Assembly: GCA_023146365.1 (NCBI GenBank)
Contig: JAGLCE010000069.1
Coordinates: 1 to 9,921, forward strand
Reading direction: 5' to 3'
DNA length: 9,921 nucleotides
From: Endozoicomonadaceae bacterium
Lineage (GTDB): Bacteria; Pseudomonadota; Gammaproteobacteria; Pseudomonadales; Endozoicomonadaceae
Shown here one piece after another: positions 1 through 7,086 of the stretch (positions are counted from its first letter, which is position 1; the number at the start of each line of letters is the position of its first letter). The notes under the pieces were generated by a model. That model worked only from the letters and a program-made list of their open reading frames with translations, had not been told where the DNA came from and searched no databases. The translations under genes and the position numbers were made by a program.

Positions 1-142
1 TATTCTGGTAAAATATCGGCATGCAAAAATCCTTCAAAACAGAGCCCAAACTTTTCGTCTCAGCCACTGACCTAAATCATCCAATTTCCCGTGAATTTTT
101 TTATAAAGTGATTGTCTAACGTGTCATGTAGTGTGTATACAC

Positions 143-159
143 ATATATATATATATATA
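143..159. repeat. (AT)n dinucleotide run
   Basis: Seventeen bases of perfectly alternating A and T, inside a longer self-complementary stretch that begins with GTGTATAC and ends with ATACATAACAC. Such tracts are slippage-prone and melt easily. No gene reads through it. Confidence 0.9.
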
Positions 160-348
160 CATAACACCCTGAGTTCGTGATTTTGAATGTATAAAATGAC
201 AGATACTTCTATATCACAAGGGTTAGAGCATGAAAAATCATCATTTAAAAACTCATCTAATGAGGTGAATTTTTGAATAAATAATCTTTATCTTTTTACA
301 GGCTTTTAAAAACAGGGCCTAAAAGGATATTAATAATCAGTGATGGGT

Positions 349-361
349 TCACGGATTCAGG
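349..361 (+). repeat. 13-bp inverted repeat, left copy
   Basis: TCACGGATTCAGG; its exact reverse complement is at 1238-1250, and flanking bases do not match. The left copy ends in the AGG of the ribosome binding site of the gene at 372. The pair brackets about 900 bp holding that gene, as terminal repeats of a small element would. No obvious target-site duplication is seen beside either copy. Confidence 0.85.
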
Positions 362-363
362 AG
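359..363 (+). promoter_or_regulatory. Ribosome binding site for the coiled-coil gene
   Basis: AGGAG eight bases before the ATG at 372. This supports the start codon, and it overlaps the left copy of the 13-bp inverted repeat. Confidence 0.75.
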
Positions 364-371
364 AAACACCT

Positions 372-926
372 ATGAACAATTCTATCGATATTTCAGCTTT
401 ATCTTTCAGAGAAAAGCTATCTTATATTAACAATTCAGCGACGCATACTGGAGTGTTTACAAAGGTTTTAGCTGTTTTCAGGTTAATTGTAAATTGTGGA
501 ACATATAAACTACATATCACGAGAGAAAACTGTGACAATATAATGAAACTTAATAACGAATGCATTTTTTCTAGAAAAATAATTGCGTTACATAAATTGT
601 CGGAAGAGAGTAATCCAGTATATAAACAGATGGAAATAGATTTAGAATCAACCCATGAGGAGAACGAAAAACTAAGGGAAGCTATAAAAATAGCTGAAGA
701 TAGAATTAATGTAGTACAAAATTCTTTAATAGAAGAGAAATGTAACTTATTACTAGCCGAAGAGGAGAAGGAAAAACTAAGAGTAAATTGTAGATTTTCA
801 TTGGACAATATATTTGAGCTGCAAAAAAGTATTGAAACATTAAATGAACAACTTAGAGAATTAACTGATGGAAAAAATATAACTAATGACAATAATAAGG
901 TAAATACACTAATTGTGATGACCTAA
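372..926 (+). CDS. Coiled-coil protein, possible short relative of the two Mieap-like proteins
   Basis: A 184-residue protein of unknown function, with no signal peptide and no clear membrane segment. Residues about 28-60 form a short N-terminal module containing C42-x2-Y45-x7-N53-C54. The same spacing occurs in the protein starting at 8213 (C37-x2-Y40-x7-N48-C49). Residues about 84-168 are rich in E, K, L and N with heptad-like spacing, and are predicted by eye to be coiled coil. The order, N-terminal module then coiled coil, matches the two larger proteins at the right of the window, but the C-terminal domain is missing; the protein stops just after the coil. It may be a truncated copy or a natural short form. 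The ATG has a good AGGAG site. The gene is strongly AT-rich, unlike trhO downstream, and is bracketed by a 13-bp inverted repeat, so acquisition by transfer is likely. The relationship rests on a short motif and is moderate at best. Confidence 0.72.
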   Translation: MNNSIDISALSFREKLSYINNSATHTGVFTKVLAVFRLIVNCGTYKLHITRENCDNIMKLNNECIFSRKIIALHKLSEESNPVYKQMEIDLESTHEENEKLREAIKIAEDRINVVQNSLIEEKCNLLLAEEEKEKLRVNCRFSLDNIFELQKSIETLNEQLRELTDGKNITNDNNKVNTLIVMT

Positions 927-1227
927 CGAACTTTGAAAATAAGTTCTGGTTTCTGTATATGGGAAAATATGCAGAATGCCAGTTTTAACTTGCAAAGTCT
1001 GAATTCGATTTTCATCACAAAAAAGGCATTGGTCAACGTAAATTTGGTAAGTTAATTGCAGATCGGTTATTGAATACGATGATTGATGCTTATAACTTGA
1101 CGGATAAATGATATTATGAAAAAATAAGCTGTTTATGAGCTTCTTTGGAGTATATAAATCGGTATCAAAAGATTTATTTAAAGAGAATGAAGACGTTGAT
1201 GTTAAAAGTATCATCGAAGCTGTAAAA
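927..1227. other. Intergenic stretch, probably decayed
   Basis: No gene is convincingly supported. The plus strand holds a stop-free piece from about 989 to 1111 without a start codon or ribosome binding site, then a 35-codon open frame (1135-1242, starting M-S-F-F-G-V-Y-K). The 35-codon frame has no Shine-Dalgarno sequence and ends inside the right copy of the 13-bp repeat. A longer minus-strand open frame covers the stretch, but its composition is typical of chance reading in AT-rich DNA. I see no trace of the Mieap-like C-terminal domain that would complete the upstream gene. Confidence 0.45.
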
Positions 1228-1329
1228 TTAAAACATACCTGAATCCGTGATTTCAAGGCAATAACCCAAAGGCCTGCGTAACATCTTTTGTAGTACAACA
1301 GTCTTACACTCTTCTGAATAACGGGCATG
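1228..1329 (-). pseudogene. Possible N-terminal remnant of an IS transposase (HTH)
   Basis: Read on the minus strand, the peptide beginning H-A-R-Y-S-E-E-C-K-T-V-V-L-Q-K-M-L resembles the start of IS3-type transposase helix-turn-helix subunits, which commonly open with R-Y-S-x-E-x-K-x-x-V-L-x-K-x-L-P-P. The similarity stops after about 20 residues; a stop (TAA at 1230-1228) follows within 20 more. The expected second helix and the rest of the transposase are absent. It overlaps the right copy of the 13-bp repeat at its 3' end. The similarity is short, so this is tentative. Confidence 0.3.
1238..1250 (-). repeat. 13-bp inverted repeat, right copy
   Basis: CCTGAATCCGTGA, the exact reverse complement of 349-361. 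In the minus-strand frame of the possible transposase remnant it encodes part of I-T-D-S-G. Confidence 0.85.
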
Positions 1330-1509
1330 GATTCCTCTTTCCGCTCCCTGCTCTCTATAATAATCCGTTACTAGGGGGAGGCGACAGCTATCCTGACACC
1401 GGGGGAACAGAGTGCTTTCTTTAGTGATAATTATTCCCATTGATGAGGTTAGTCGTTAACATTCACTCTTTACATGCAGGAATAATGTTTCTCTTAAACC
1501 GTTGTCCAC

Positions 1510-1515
1510 AAGGAG
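1510..1515 (+). promoter_or_regulatory. Ribosome binding site deciding the trhO start
   Basis: AAGGAG five bases before the ATG at 1521. An in-frame ATG at 1440 would add 27 residues unlike the family and has no such site, so 1521 is preferred. Confidence 0.85.
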
Positions 1516-1520
1516 AATTC

Positions 1521-2447
1521 ATGTCTCGTGTTGTTGTCGCACTGTATCAGTTTGTGAGTCTGCCTGATTATCGGGCGTTGCGGACGTCGCTATTGTCGTG
1601 CCTATTGAATAACGAAGTCAGAGGGACGCTGCTGTTGGCAGAAGAGGGCATCAATGGCACAGTGGCGGGTTCACGTAAGGGTATTGATGCGCTGAAAGGC
1701 TGGCTCGCGGAGGATGGGCGGTTTACCGCACTGAACTACAAAGAGTCGACGGTGGATGATAATCCATTTTATCGCACCAAGGTGAAGCTTAAACGAGAGA
1801 TTGTCACCATGGGGGTACCTGATGTATCGCCCGTTAAGCGCGCTGGTCAGTATGTAGAGCCTGAAGCGTGGAATGCACTGATTTCTGATCCGGATGTTCT
1901 GGTGATTGACACGCGCAACACCTATGAGGTCGAGGTCGGAACATTCAAAAGAGCACAGAATCCGGGCACTGACAATTTTCGACAATTTCCAGGGTGGGTT
2001 GATCAAACGCTGTGCCAAAATAAAAAGCAACGGGTTGCTATGTTCTGTACCGGCGGAATTCGTTGTGAAAAAGCATCCTCTTTGATGTTGGAGCAGGGCT
2101 ATGAAACCATTTATCACCTGAAAGGCGGTATTTTGAAATACCTTGAAACGGTCCCAGTAACAGAGAGTCTCTGGCAGGGGGAGTGCTTTGTTTTTGATAA
2201 CCGGGTAACAGTGGATCACACCCTGCAACCGGGGATTTATGATCAGTGTCACGGTTGTCGACGACCGATTACGGAAGCTGACAAGCGTTCGCCTCTGTAT
2301 GTTAAAGGGATTACATGCCCTCATTGCTACGATAGCAAGACTGAGCGCTCTTTGGCTCGATCTGCCGAGCGGCAGAAGCAGATCGATCTTGCACAACGGA
2401 GGGGCGAGCCCATGCCGTTAGGAGATCGCCATCGGCGACGCTCATGA
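1521..2447 (+). CDS. trhO: tRNA uridine(34) hydroxylase, rhodanese-like (TrhO)
   Basis: Family knowledge: TrhO (formerly YceA) carries out oxygen-dependent hydroxylation of U34 in certain tRNAs, giving 5-hydroxyuridine, the precursor of the wobble modifications cmo5U/mcmo5U. It is cytoplasmic. The 308-residue protein has the expected layout: an N-terminal acylphosphatase-like part with E-E-G-I-N-G-T at 41-47, a rhodanese domain with D-T-R-N-x-Y-E (130-136), and the active-site loop C-T-G-G-I-R-C with the catalytic cysteine at 176. A C-terminal tail has two cysteine pairs (C243/C246 and C266/C269) that probably bind zinc, then a basic end. The AAGGAG site fixes the start at 1521. Base composition is balanced and nothing looks broken. 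The form is the shorter gammaproteobacterial type rather than the longer E. coli type. It is followed after 166 bp by the ABC exporter gene on the same strand; co-transcription is possible but not shown. Confidence 0.95.
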   Translation: MSRVVVALYQFVSLPDYRALRTSLLSCLLNNEVRGTLLLAEEGINGTVAGSRKGIDALKGWLAEDGRFTALNYKESTVDDNPFYRTKVKLKREIVTMGVPDVSPVKRAGQYVEPEAWNALISDPDVLVIDTRNTYEVEVGTFKRAQNPGTDNFRQFPGWVDQTLCQNKKQRVAMFCTGGIRCEKASSLMLEQGYETIYHLKGGILKYLETVPVTESLWQGECFVFDNRVTVDHTLQPGIYDQCHGCRRPITEADKRSPLYVKGITCPHCYDSKTERSLARSAERQKQIDLAQRRGEPMPLGDRHRRRS

Positions 2448-2470
2448 TGCAGTGCGGCAAGCGTGCATCA
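2445..2470 (+). other. Hairpin at the end of trhO
   Basis: TGATGCA and TGCATCA form a 7-bp stem with a 12-base loop, beginning at the trhO stop codon. There is no T-run after it, so it is a weak candidate terminator at best. Confidence 0.3.
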
Positions 2471-2532
2471 ACCACCTTCATCTGCGAGGGTCATTGGTTG
2501 TATACCGATAAAATAACGTAATACTCTGTCAA

Positions 2533-2566
2533 CGCTCTCCATGGACGATCGCTCTTCATGGACGAT
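2533..2566. repeat. 17-bp tandem direct repeat upstream of the ABC exporter
   Basis: Two adjacent 17-bp units (2533-2549 and 2550-2566) differ at one base and share CATGGACGAT. They end 47 bp before the transporter start, a place where an operator could lie. A simple local duplication explains them equally well. Confidence 0.85.
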
Positions 2567-2613
2567 ATAGTGATTGCCTGCGAAGAATATTATCCAGGAT
2601 TAGGATCGCCATT

Positions 2614-4437
2614 TTGAATGAGACAGTACCGGCTGCCGACCAGTCTGGAGAGCAGCATGATTTCTGCGTTTATGATTGGCGGCGGATTTGCTGTATAGCC
2701 TTTCAATTCAAGCGTGAACTGGTGATCGCTAACATTGTTGCTCTGCTGGCTACGCTTGCCAGTGTGCCGACGCCATTGCTGTTGCCACTACTGGTTGATG
2801 AGGTGTTGCTACAGGCACCTGGGGTGGTGCTTGAAAGGCTTCGTTTACTGATCCCAGATGAGTGGCAAGGCCCTTTCTCTTACATCTTGCTGGTGCTGGG
2901 GGTGACCGTCGTTTTACGACTGCTGGCCTTGGTCTTCAATGTCTGGCAGACACTGCAGTTCACGATCATCTCCAAGGAGGTGGTCTTTCAGATCCGCTCC
3001 AGCTTGTTGCACAAGTTGTCTCGTGTCTCAATGTCGGAATATGAGACGCTGGGTAGTGGCTCCGTCGCTTCCCGGTTTGTGACCGACATTAATACGATTG
3101 ATCAGTTCATCGGTTCAACCGTGAGTCGGTTGTTGGTGGCTGTGTTGTCTACCATCGGTTCAGCCGGTGTGCTGTTGTGGCTGCACTGGCAGTTGGCGCT
3201 GTTTATCCTGTTTTTTAATCCCATGGTGATCTGGTTTACCAATCGTCTGGGTAAGAATATCCGTACCCTTAAACGAGAAGAAAACAGTGCGTTTGACATT
3301 TTTCAGACAGCTTTAACGGAAACATTGAATGGTATCCAGCAGATTCGTACCGCCAATCGAGAAAAACACTATATCAGTCGATTGCTCAATCATGCCCGCG
3401 AGGTCAGGGATCGTTCTACCGCATTTTCCTGGAAAAATGATACGGCGACTCGCTTCAGTTTTGTGTTGTTTCTGCTAGGAGTGGATCTCTTTCGCGCCAG
3501 CGCCATGCTGACGGTGGTTTTTTCAAGCCTTTCCGTCGGTGAAATGTTCGCTGTGTTCGGCTACCTCTGGTTCATGATGGGGCCGGTGAATGAATTGCTG
3601 AGTATGCGGTATGGCTACTTTGCCTCTAATGCAGCCTTGAATCGAATTAACTGTCTGTTGAAACTTGAGGAAGAGAAACGCTATACGGCACAGCATGATC
3701 CGTTTCATGGCAATACAACCGTGGGGCTGGTGATTGATGATGTCCATTTTTCCTATGGAGATACCGAGATTCTCAAGGGCGTATCGCTGACAGTGAAGTC
3801 AGGAGAGAAAGTGGCACTTGTGGGGGCCAGTGGCGGCGGAAAATCAACCTTGGTCAAGGTGATTCTCGGCTTGTATGCACCGACAAAGGGGACCGTTCGT
3901 TTTGGTGAAGGTACCCCCATGGAACGGATCGGAGTTGATGCAATACGTGAGAACGTGGTCACGGTCTTGCAACACCCCGTGTTATTCAATACCTCGATTA
4001 GGGATAATCTTTGCCTTGGGCGTAATGTGTCGGATGAAAAACTTTGGCAAGCGTTAGATGTGGCGCAGCTCAAGCTGTTTATTGAACCGATGGATGAAGG
4101 GCTTGAGACGCAGGTCGGCAGTCAAGGGATACGCCTGTCAGGTGGGCAGCGTCAACGTCTGGCCATTGCCCGAATGATGGTGACGGACCCTGCTATTGTC
4201 ATTCTTGATGAGGCAACCTCAGCGCTGGATACCGCTACAGAGTTCTTGTTGCACAAAGCGATGGAAGCGTTCCTCTCCAATCGTACCACGCTGATTATTG
4301 CCCATCGTCTCAGTGCGGTTAAGCAGGCTGATCGTATCTATGTCTTTGAGAATGGCTATGTCAGTGAAGAGGGTGTCCATGATGAGTTAATTCAACAGAA
4401 TGGTCTCTATGCACGGTTATATGGTCATTTTCAGTAA
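2614..4437 (+). CDS. ABC exporter half-transporter, MsbA/ABCB type (permease fused to ATPase)
   Basis: A 607-residue inner-membrane protein that should work as a homodimer, exporting a lipid, drug or other hydrophobic substrate using ATP; the substrate cannot be read from the sequence. The N-terminal half has about six hydrophobic segments (near 34-60, 87-118, 165-190, 192-208, 279-305 and 306-325). The nucleotide-binding domain (about 370-605) is intact: Walker A G-A-S-G-G-G-K-S-T at 404-412, Q-loop Q453, signature L-S-G-G-Q at 508-512, Walker B ending D532-E533, D-loop S-A-L-D at 536-539, and switch histidine H564. No peptidase or cyclic-nucleotide domain is present, so a bacteriocin-type exporter is unlikely. 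The start is a TTG; the ATG at 2618 is out of frame, and a GGAT-like site lies seven bases upstream of the TTG. A TTG start may mean low expression. Balanced composition groups it with trhO as core genome. Confidence 0.93.
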   Translation: MNETVPAADQSGEQHDFCVYDWRRICCIAFQFKRELVIANIVALLATLASVPTPLLLPLLVDEVLLQAPGVVLERLRLLIPDEWQGPFSYILLVLGVTVVLRLLALVFNVWQTLQFTIISKEVVFQIRSSLLHKLSRVSMSEYETLGSGSVASRFVTDINTIDQFIGSTVSRLLVAVLSTIGSAGVLLWLHWQLALFILFFNPMVIWFTNRLGKNIRTLKREENSAFDIFQTALTETLNGIQQIRTANREKHYISRLLNHAREVRDRSTAFSWKNDTATRFSFVLFLLGVDLFRASAMLTVVFSSLSVGEMFAVFGYLWFMMGPVNELLSMRYGYFASNAALNRINCLLKLEEEKRYTAQHDPFHGNTTVGLVIDDVHFSYGDTEILKGVSLTVKSGEKVALVGASGGGKSTLVKVILGLYAPTKGTVRFGEGTPMERIGVDAIRENVVTVLQHPVLFNTSIRDNLCLGRNVSDEKLWQALDVAQLKLFIEPMDEGLETQVGSQGIRLSGGQRQRLAIARMMVTDPAIVILDEATSALDTATEFLLHKAMEAFLSNRTTLIIAHRLSAVKQADRIYVFENGYVSEEGVHDELIQQNGLYARLYGHFQ

Positions 4438-4471
4438 ACTGTGGTAGTCCTTTGGTTGACGACTAGATGAC

Positions 4472-4777
4472 TTGGAAGTGGCGTTTACCCCATTATCTGA
4501 ATTGATGCTATTCACTATTAAGAAGGCTAAGGCGGTATTGCTGGCGTCGGAAGGTTGGCATACATCATCTATTGCTTAGGCTCTTAGAAAAAGTGAATTC
4601 AGCATTAGCCGTCATCTGGATGATTACCTGAAAAAAGAAAAACTAAAGCCTGAAAATGGTGGCAGTGAAAGCCATCTGGATAACGAACAAACTCATCAAT
4701 TGATCGAGCATATATCTGAGAAAACCTATGCTCATATCCGTCAGATCGTCGCTTATATTTCAGGGCGTTGTATTTGA
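4472..4777 (+). pseudogene. IS630-type transposase, N-terminal remnant with internal stop
   Basis: The plus strand reads as the start of an IS630-family transposase: L-L-A-S-E-G-W near 4538-4558, then a helix-turn-helix ending S-R-H-L-D-D-Y, then L-K-P-E-N-G-G-S-E-S-H-L, then Q-I-V-A-Y-I. It is broken by TAG at 4577-4579 and ends at TGA 4775-4777. Compared with the family, residues between T-P-L-S-E-L and the L-L-A-S-E-G-W block are missing, so there is also a deletion. The DDE catalytic part is absent. Decayed IS-like sequence may continue to about 4880, where a Y-S-L-P-D-I reading hints at the next segment, but that is too eroded to be sure. It marks the boundary between the core genes and the AT-rich accessory block. 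Confidence 0.8.
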
Positions 4778-4885
4778 ACTCTGACTAACACAGGTCGCCC
4801 CAGCTATTCTCTACCAGACATTGTTTCTGGCCTGCTGCATCGATTATTCTCGAAAGGGGCGAAGTCTGTCATTTATGCTGAAAAT

Positions 4886-6568
4886 CTAGGGATGAGCATA
4901 AAAATGGTTGCTCGAAGAAAGCCTCCAAATTCGTGAGAAATACTCATTGCTAATTATTATTTTACTACTATCGAGACTGAAGGAAGCAAGTGGGACGCTG
5001 CCTAATTTAAACCCAGAAGTGTTGAAGGATGATTTATTGATCCATTCGTACTTCTTATCCATGCCGTAGATTTTTACGGTATCATTATTAAGGATGAACA
5101 GCATATTGCTACTATTGGGACTAAAGTTGACTGTTTTTATTTTATCATTAACAAGTATTTGTACTTTACTTTCCAAAATATTTTTAGAATTCCTTCCATA
5201 GAGGTGTAGTGTTTTTTCATCAATAGTATCGACGATGGCCGCATGGTTGCCATCGTCGCTGATAGCGTGTGAACTGTATGTTCTAATGTTGAGTTCATTC
5301 ATCCATAATCCGTTTGGTTTCATTTTGAATATATGTAAAAAGAATTTTGGCAAGGAGTCTAAGCACCCGATACCAGTTTGACTTACGATTACAATCTGCC
5401 TGCCATCGATCCTATTAAATTTTATATCTCTGATTATTCTTTTATTCTCAAAATTAAAGGAGTCGTTCTTCGGCTGCAGGTTATACTCAAGATCAAAAGA
5501 GTCGTGCTTCGTCCAGACGTTGTCCTCACCCCTTTTGTAAATGATTAAAGTGACATCTATATCGGCGATTATCACTTGATTGCCATCGTTGCTGAATTTT
5601 GCTAACCCTGGATGAATTGATGATATGGTGATGTCTTTACCCCACATGGTAGTGACCGGATCTAAGCTGTATATCTCTACGGTACGATCACTATATTTCA
5701 AACTATGAGAGGCCATTATCAGAAATCTGCTATCAGCACTGAATAAGGTGGAGTAGTATGTAGTATTTTGAGTATTTTGAGTATTAACAGGACGTAATTG
5801 ATTCACCCATTTCTCGCATCCATTTAACTGTTTTTTACTGTAAATATGCAGGATTTCATCATTGATCATGCTACAAGATACATGGTTGCCATCCAAGCTA
5901 AATGCAGGAGTTACGCCAAAATAGGGTGTTTTTGGAAAAGTGGTACTCGTCGTCCACGTATCGTCCGGATTCCTGTAGCGGAGTTCTATCAATCCAGATT
6001 CGGGAAATAAGGCCATCATCTTGTTACGATCAAAATGTAGGATGTTTGTGATTTTTGAAGAAGCATCAGAGTCAATGTCAGGTTCCTTTTTCCATGTTGT
6101 GTCCGATGTACTGCGATAAAATTTTATGCCATGCTGATGAAATATTGTCGCTAAACAAGTGTCACTGTCGGTGAATTGGACTGATAAGATAAGATTTTCA
6201 TTGTTAATGGTTAATTCTTCCGTTACATTGAAGGTTTTGCAACTGTCAGTTAGTTGATTGATGATGCAATATAAAGAAAAAGGAAAATATTTCAATGAAC
6301 GTTTTATAATAGTATCTTTTTCTTTCATATCGCATTTTGTCGAAACTCTGCACACCAAATCATAAATTTCATTATCTGTCTTTACTTCGGAATCAGCTAA
6401 TGAGTTCAAGTTTTTCGATGACAATTTTGAAGACCATACCTTGCAGAACACAAAACTATTATATTCACATATGTCATCTGTATCATGGCTAGCTATATTG
6501 AAATTACAAATATCTTTGAATTCCAAATGATAAAATATATTTCTCCATACTTTCAATGGTAGTAACAT
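4886..6568 (-). CDS. F-box protein with WD40-like beta-propeller, eukaryote-like
   Basis: A 560-residue protein. Residues 2-50 (L-L-P-L-K-V-W-R-N-I-F-Y-H-L, then ...D-I-C-N-F-N-I-A-S) read as an F-box, the motif that binds Skp1 in eukaryotic SCF ubiquitin ligases. From about 128 to 550 there are roughly nine repeats of 35-45 residues with the pattern F-S-x-D-G/S-x-x-x, a hydrophobic strand, x-I-Y or similar, and often a W. I read these as divergent WD40-like propeller blades (about 128, 175, 220, 274, 322, 379, 434, 477 and 527). F-box plus propeller is the layout of host substrate-recruiting subunits, so a secreted effector that redirects host ubiquitination is a fair hypothesis. No secretion signal was recognised. 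The start is uncertain: the ATG at 6568 has no ribosome binding site, and the frame is open upstream to an ATT at 6625 preceded by a strong one. Nearby IS remnants and AT-rich composition suggest acquisition. The F-box call is by pattern only. Confidence 0.8.
   Translation of the reverse strand: MLLPLKVWRNIFYHLEFKDICNFNIASHDTDDICEYNSFVFCKVWSSKLSSKNLNSLADSEVKTDNEIYDLVCRVSTKCDMKEKDTIIKRSLKYFPFSLYCIINQLTDSCKTFNVTEELTINNENLILSVQFTDSDTCLATIFHQHGIKFYRSTSDTTWKKEPDIDSDASSKITNILHFDRNKMMALFPESGLIELRYRNPDDTWTTSTTFPKTPYFGVTPAFSLDGNHVSCSMINDEILHIYSKKQLNGCEKWVNQLRPVNTQNTQNTTYYSTLFSADSRFLIMASHSLKYSDRTVEIYSLDPVTTMWGKDITISSIHPGLAKFSNDGNQVIIADIDVTLIIYKRGEDNVWTKHDSFDLEYNLQPKNDSFNFENKRIIRDIKFNRIDGRQIVIVSQTGIGCLDSLPKFFLHIFKMKPNGLWMNELNIRTYSSHAISDDGNHAAIVDTIDEKTLHLYGRNSKNILESKVQILVNDKIKTVNFSPNSSNMLFILNNDTVKIYGMDKKYEWINKSSFNTSGFKLGSVPLASFSLDSSKIIISNEYFSRIWRLSSSNHFYAHP
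5762..5785. repeat. 9-bp tandem repeat inside the F-box gene
   Basis: AGTATTTTG occurs twice in a row, followed by AGTATT. It encodes N-T-Q-N-T-Q-N-T in a linker between two propeller blades (residues about 262-269). Copy-number change by slippage would keep the frame. Confidence 0.9.
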
Positions 6569-6598
6569 AAGAAGAGATGGGGGATCAAGAAGAGATGG
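6569..6598. repeat. 18-bp tandem repeat just upstream of the annotated F-box ATG
   Basis: A 12-bp block AAGAAGAGATGG recurs with an 18-bp period (6569-6580 and 6587-6598). If translation starts upstream, it encodes the doubled peptide P-S-L-L-D-P-P-S-L-L immediately before M-L-L-P-L. Confidence 0.85.
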
Positions 6599-6622
6599 AG
6601 TATCAACAGAAATGTTTCTTTT

Positions 6623-6637
6623 AATGCCTTTCCTCCC
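6623..6637 (-). promoter_or_regulatory. Strong Shine-Dalgarno with in-frame ATT, alternative F-box start
   Basis: On the minus strand GGGAGG (6637-6632) is followed after six bases by ATT (6625-6623), in frame with the F-box protein and with no stop between. ATT is a rare but known start codon (for example in infC). Starting there would add 19 residues. The ATG at 6568 has no comparable site. The ATT may also be a decayed ATG. Confidence 0.4.
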
Positions 6638-6811
6638 TCTTAATATCAGGCTGGCTTTCTTCTTTATCGAAGTGTAAATACACAGTATTATGAATGTACA
6701 TATAAAATTTCCCTATTAAATTAGTTAGTGAGTTACCATAGAGTAATAGAGTTATAGCGATTATAAAAGTTCAATTTACATGGTGAAACCTCAGAATAAA
6801 TAAACAACATC

Positions 6812-7020
6812 GATCATATTTTGGTAAAACAGAGTGGATTTGAGAGCTAAAGGAAAGCGTTATCGGCAACATAAGGGTGTTGATGCTGGAGCACGCTTAA
6901 TACCTGATCGAGTGAATATTGATGAGCGTCCTGGCTGTGTAGATCTGAATGAAGAGGTCGGTCACTGGGGTTGTTTTCTTTGGATCACGTGGATCAGTAT
7001 TTGGAAAACAGAGATTTTGA
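6812..7020. repeat. Imperfect direct repeat flanking the IS30 fragment
   Basis: The stretches 6812-6843 and 6992-7020 both read GATCA, then TATTT(T)GG, AAAACAGAG, and TTTGA or TTTTGA, with small indels. They flank the recognisable IS30 piece about 150 bp apart. They may mark a duplication or a recombination scar. Confidence 0.5.
6837..6972 (+). pseudogene. IS30-type transposase fragment
   Basis: The plus strand encodes L-R-x-K-G-K-R-Y-R followed by I-P-D-R-V-N-I-D-E-R-P and, 10 residues on, E-V-G-H-W. This matches the segment of IS30-family transposases just before the catalytic domain (K-R-Y-R ... I-P-x-R-x-x-I-x-x-R-P ... x-G-D-W-E-x-D). The similarity ends at the expected first catalytic aspartate, which is lost; the frame then runs open without family similarity to a stop at 7073. 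Both ends of the transposase are missing. It is a dead relic between the F-box gene and the paralogue pair. Confidence 0.75.
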
Positions 7021-7086
7021 AGATATTAGCGCCTTATAAATCAGGAAAAAGACGCCATTTTACAGGTTTTTAGGCCGTTTTACTGT

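Larger units (their letters stand above)
1..371. other. AT-rich stretch without a convincing gene
   Basis: No convincing gene is seen here. A 24-codon open tail on the plus strand ends with TAA at 73-75, and could be the end of a gene left of the window, but it is too short to judge. On the minus strand about 30 codons read into a peptide with W-L-R-R-K, then a stop; this is too weak to name. An alternating AT run lies at 143-159. The right end carries the leader of the coiled-coil gene that starts at 372. Confidence 0.5.

Noticed and set aside
1..120. Minus-strand peptide with L-G-Q-W-L-R-R-K, faintly like the end of a group II intron maturase
   Set aside because: Only about ten residues resemble the family, a stop follows, and no intron RNA structure is visible.
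422..892. Minus-strand open frame opposite the small coiled-coil gene, rich in S and F
   Set aside because: It is the antisense of a K/E-rich coiled coil, and no independent signal supports it.
1135..1242. 35-codon open frame on the plus strand (M-S-F-F-G-V-Y-K...)
   Set aside because: No Shine-Dalgarno sequence and no family resemblance; kept only as a note in the intergenic entry.
909..1328. 139-codon open frame on the minus strand
   Set aside because: It has no ribosome binding site and no recognisable motif, and overlaps other signals; its composition fits chance reading of AT-rich DNA.
1440..1520. Upstream extension of trhO from the ATG at 1440
   Set aside because: The added 27 residues are unlike the family, and the ATG at 1521 has a clear AAGGAG site.
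1671..2396. Long minus-strand open frame within trhO
   Set aside because: Shadow of trhO, which is intact and recognisable on the other strand.
4871..4903. 8-bp hairpin (TTTATGCT / AGCATAAA) around the stop of the F-box gene
   Set aside because: A possible terminator, but the 15-base loop spans the stop codon and no T-run follows on the minus strand.
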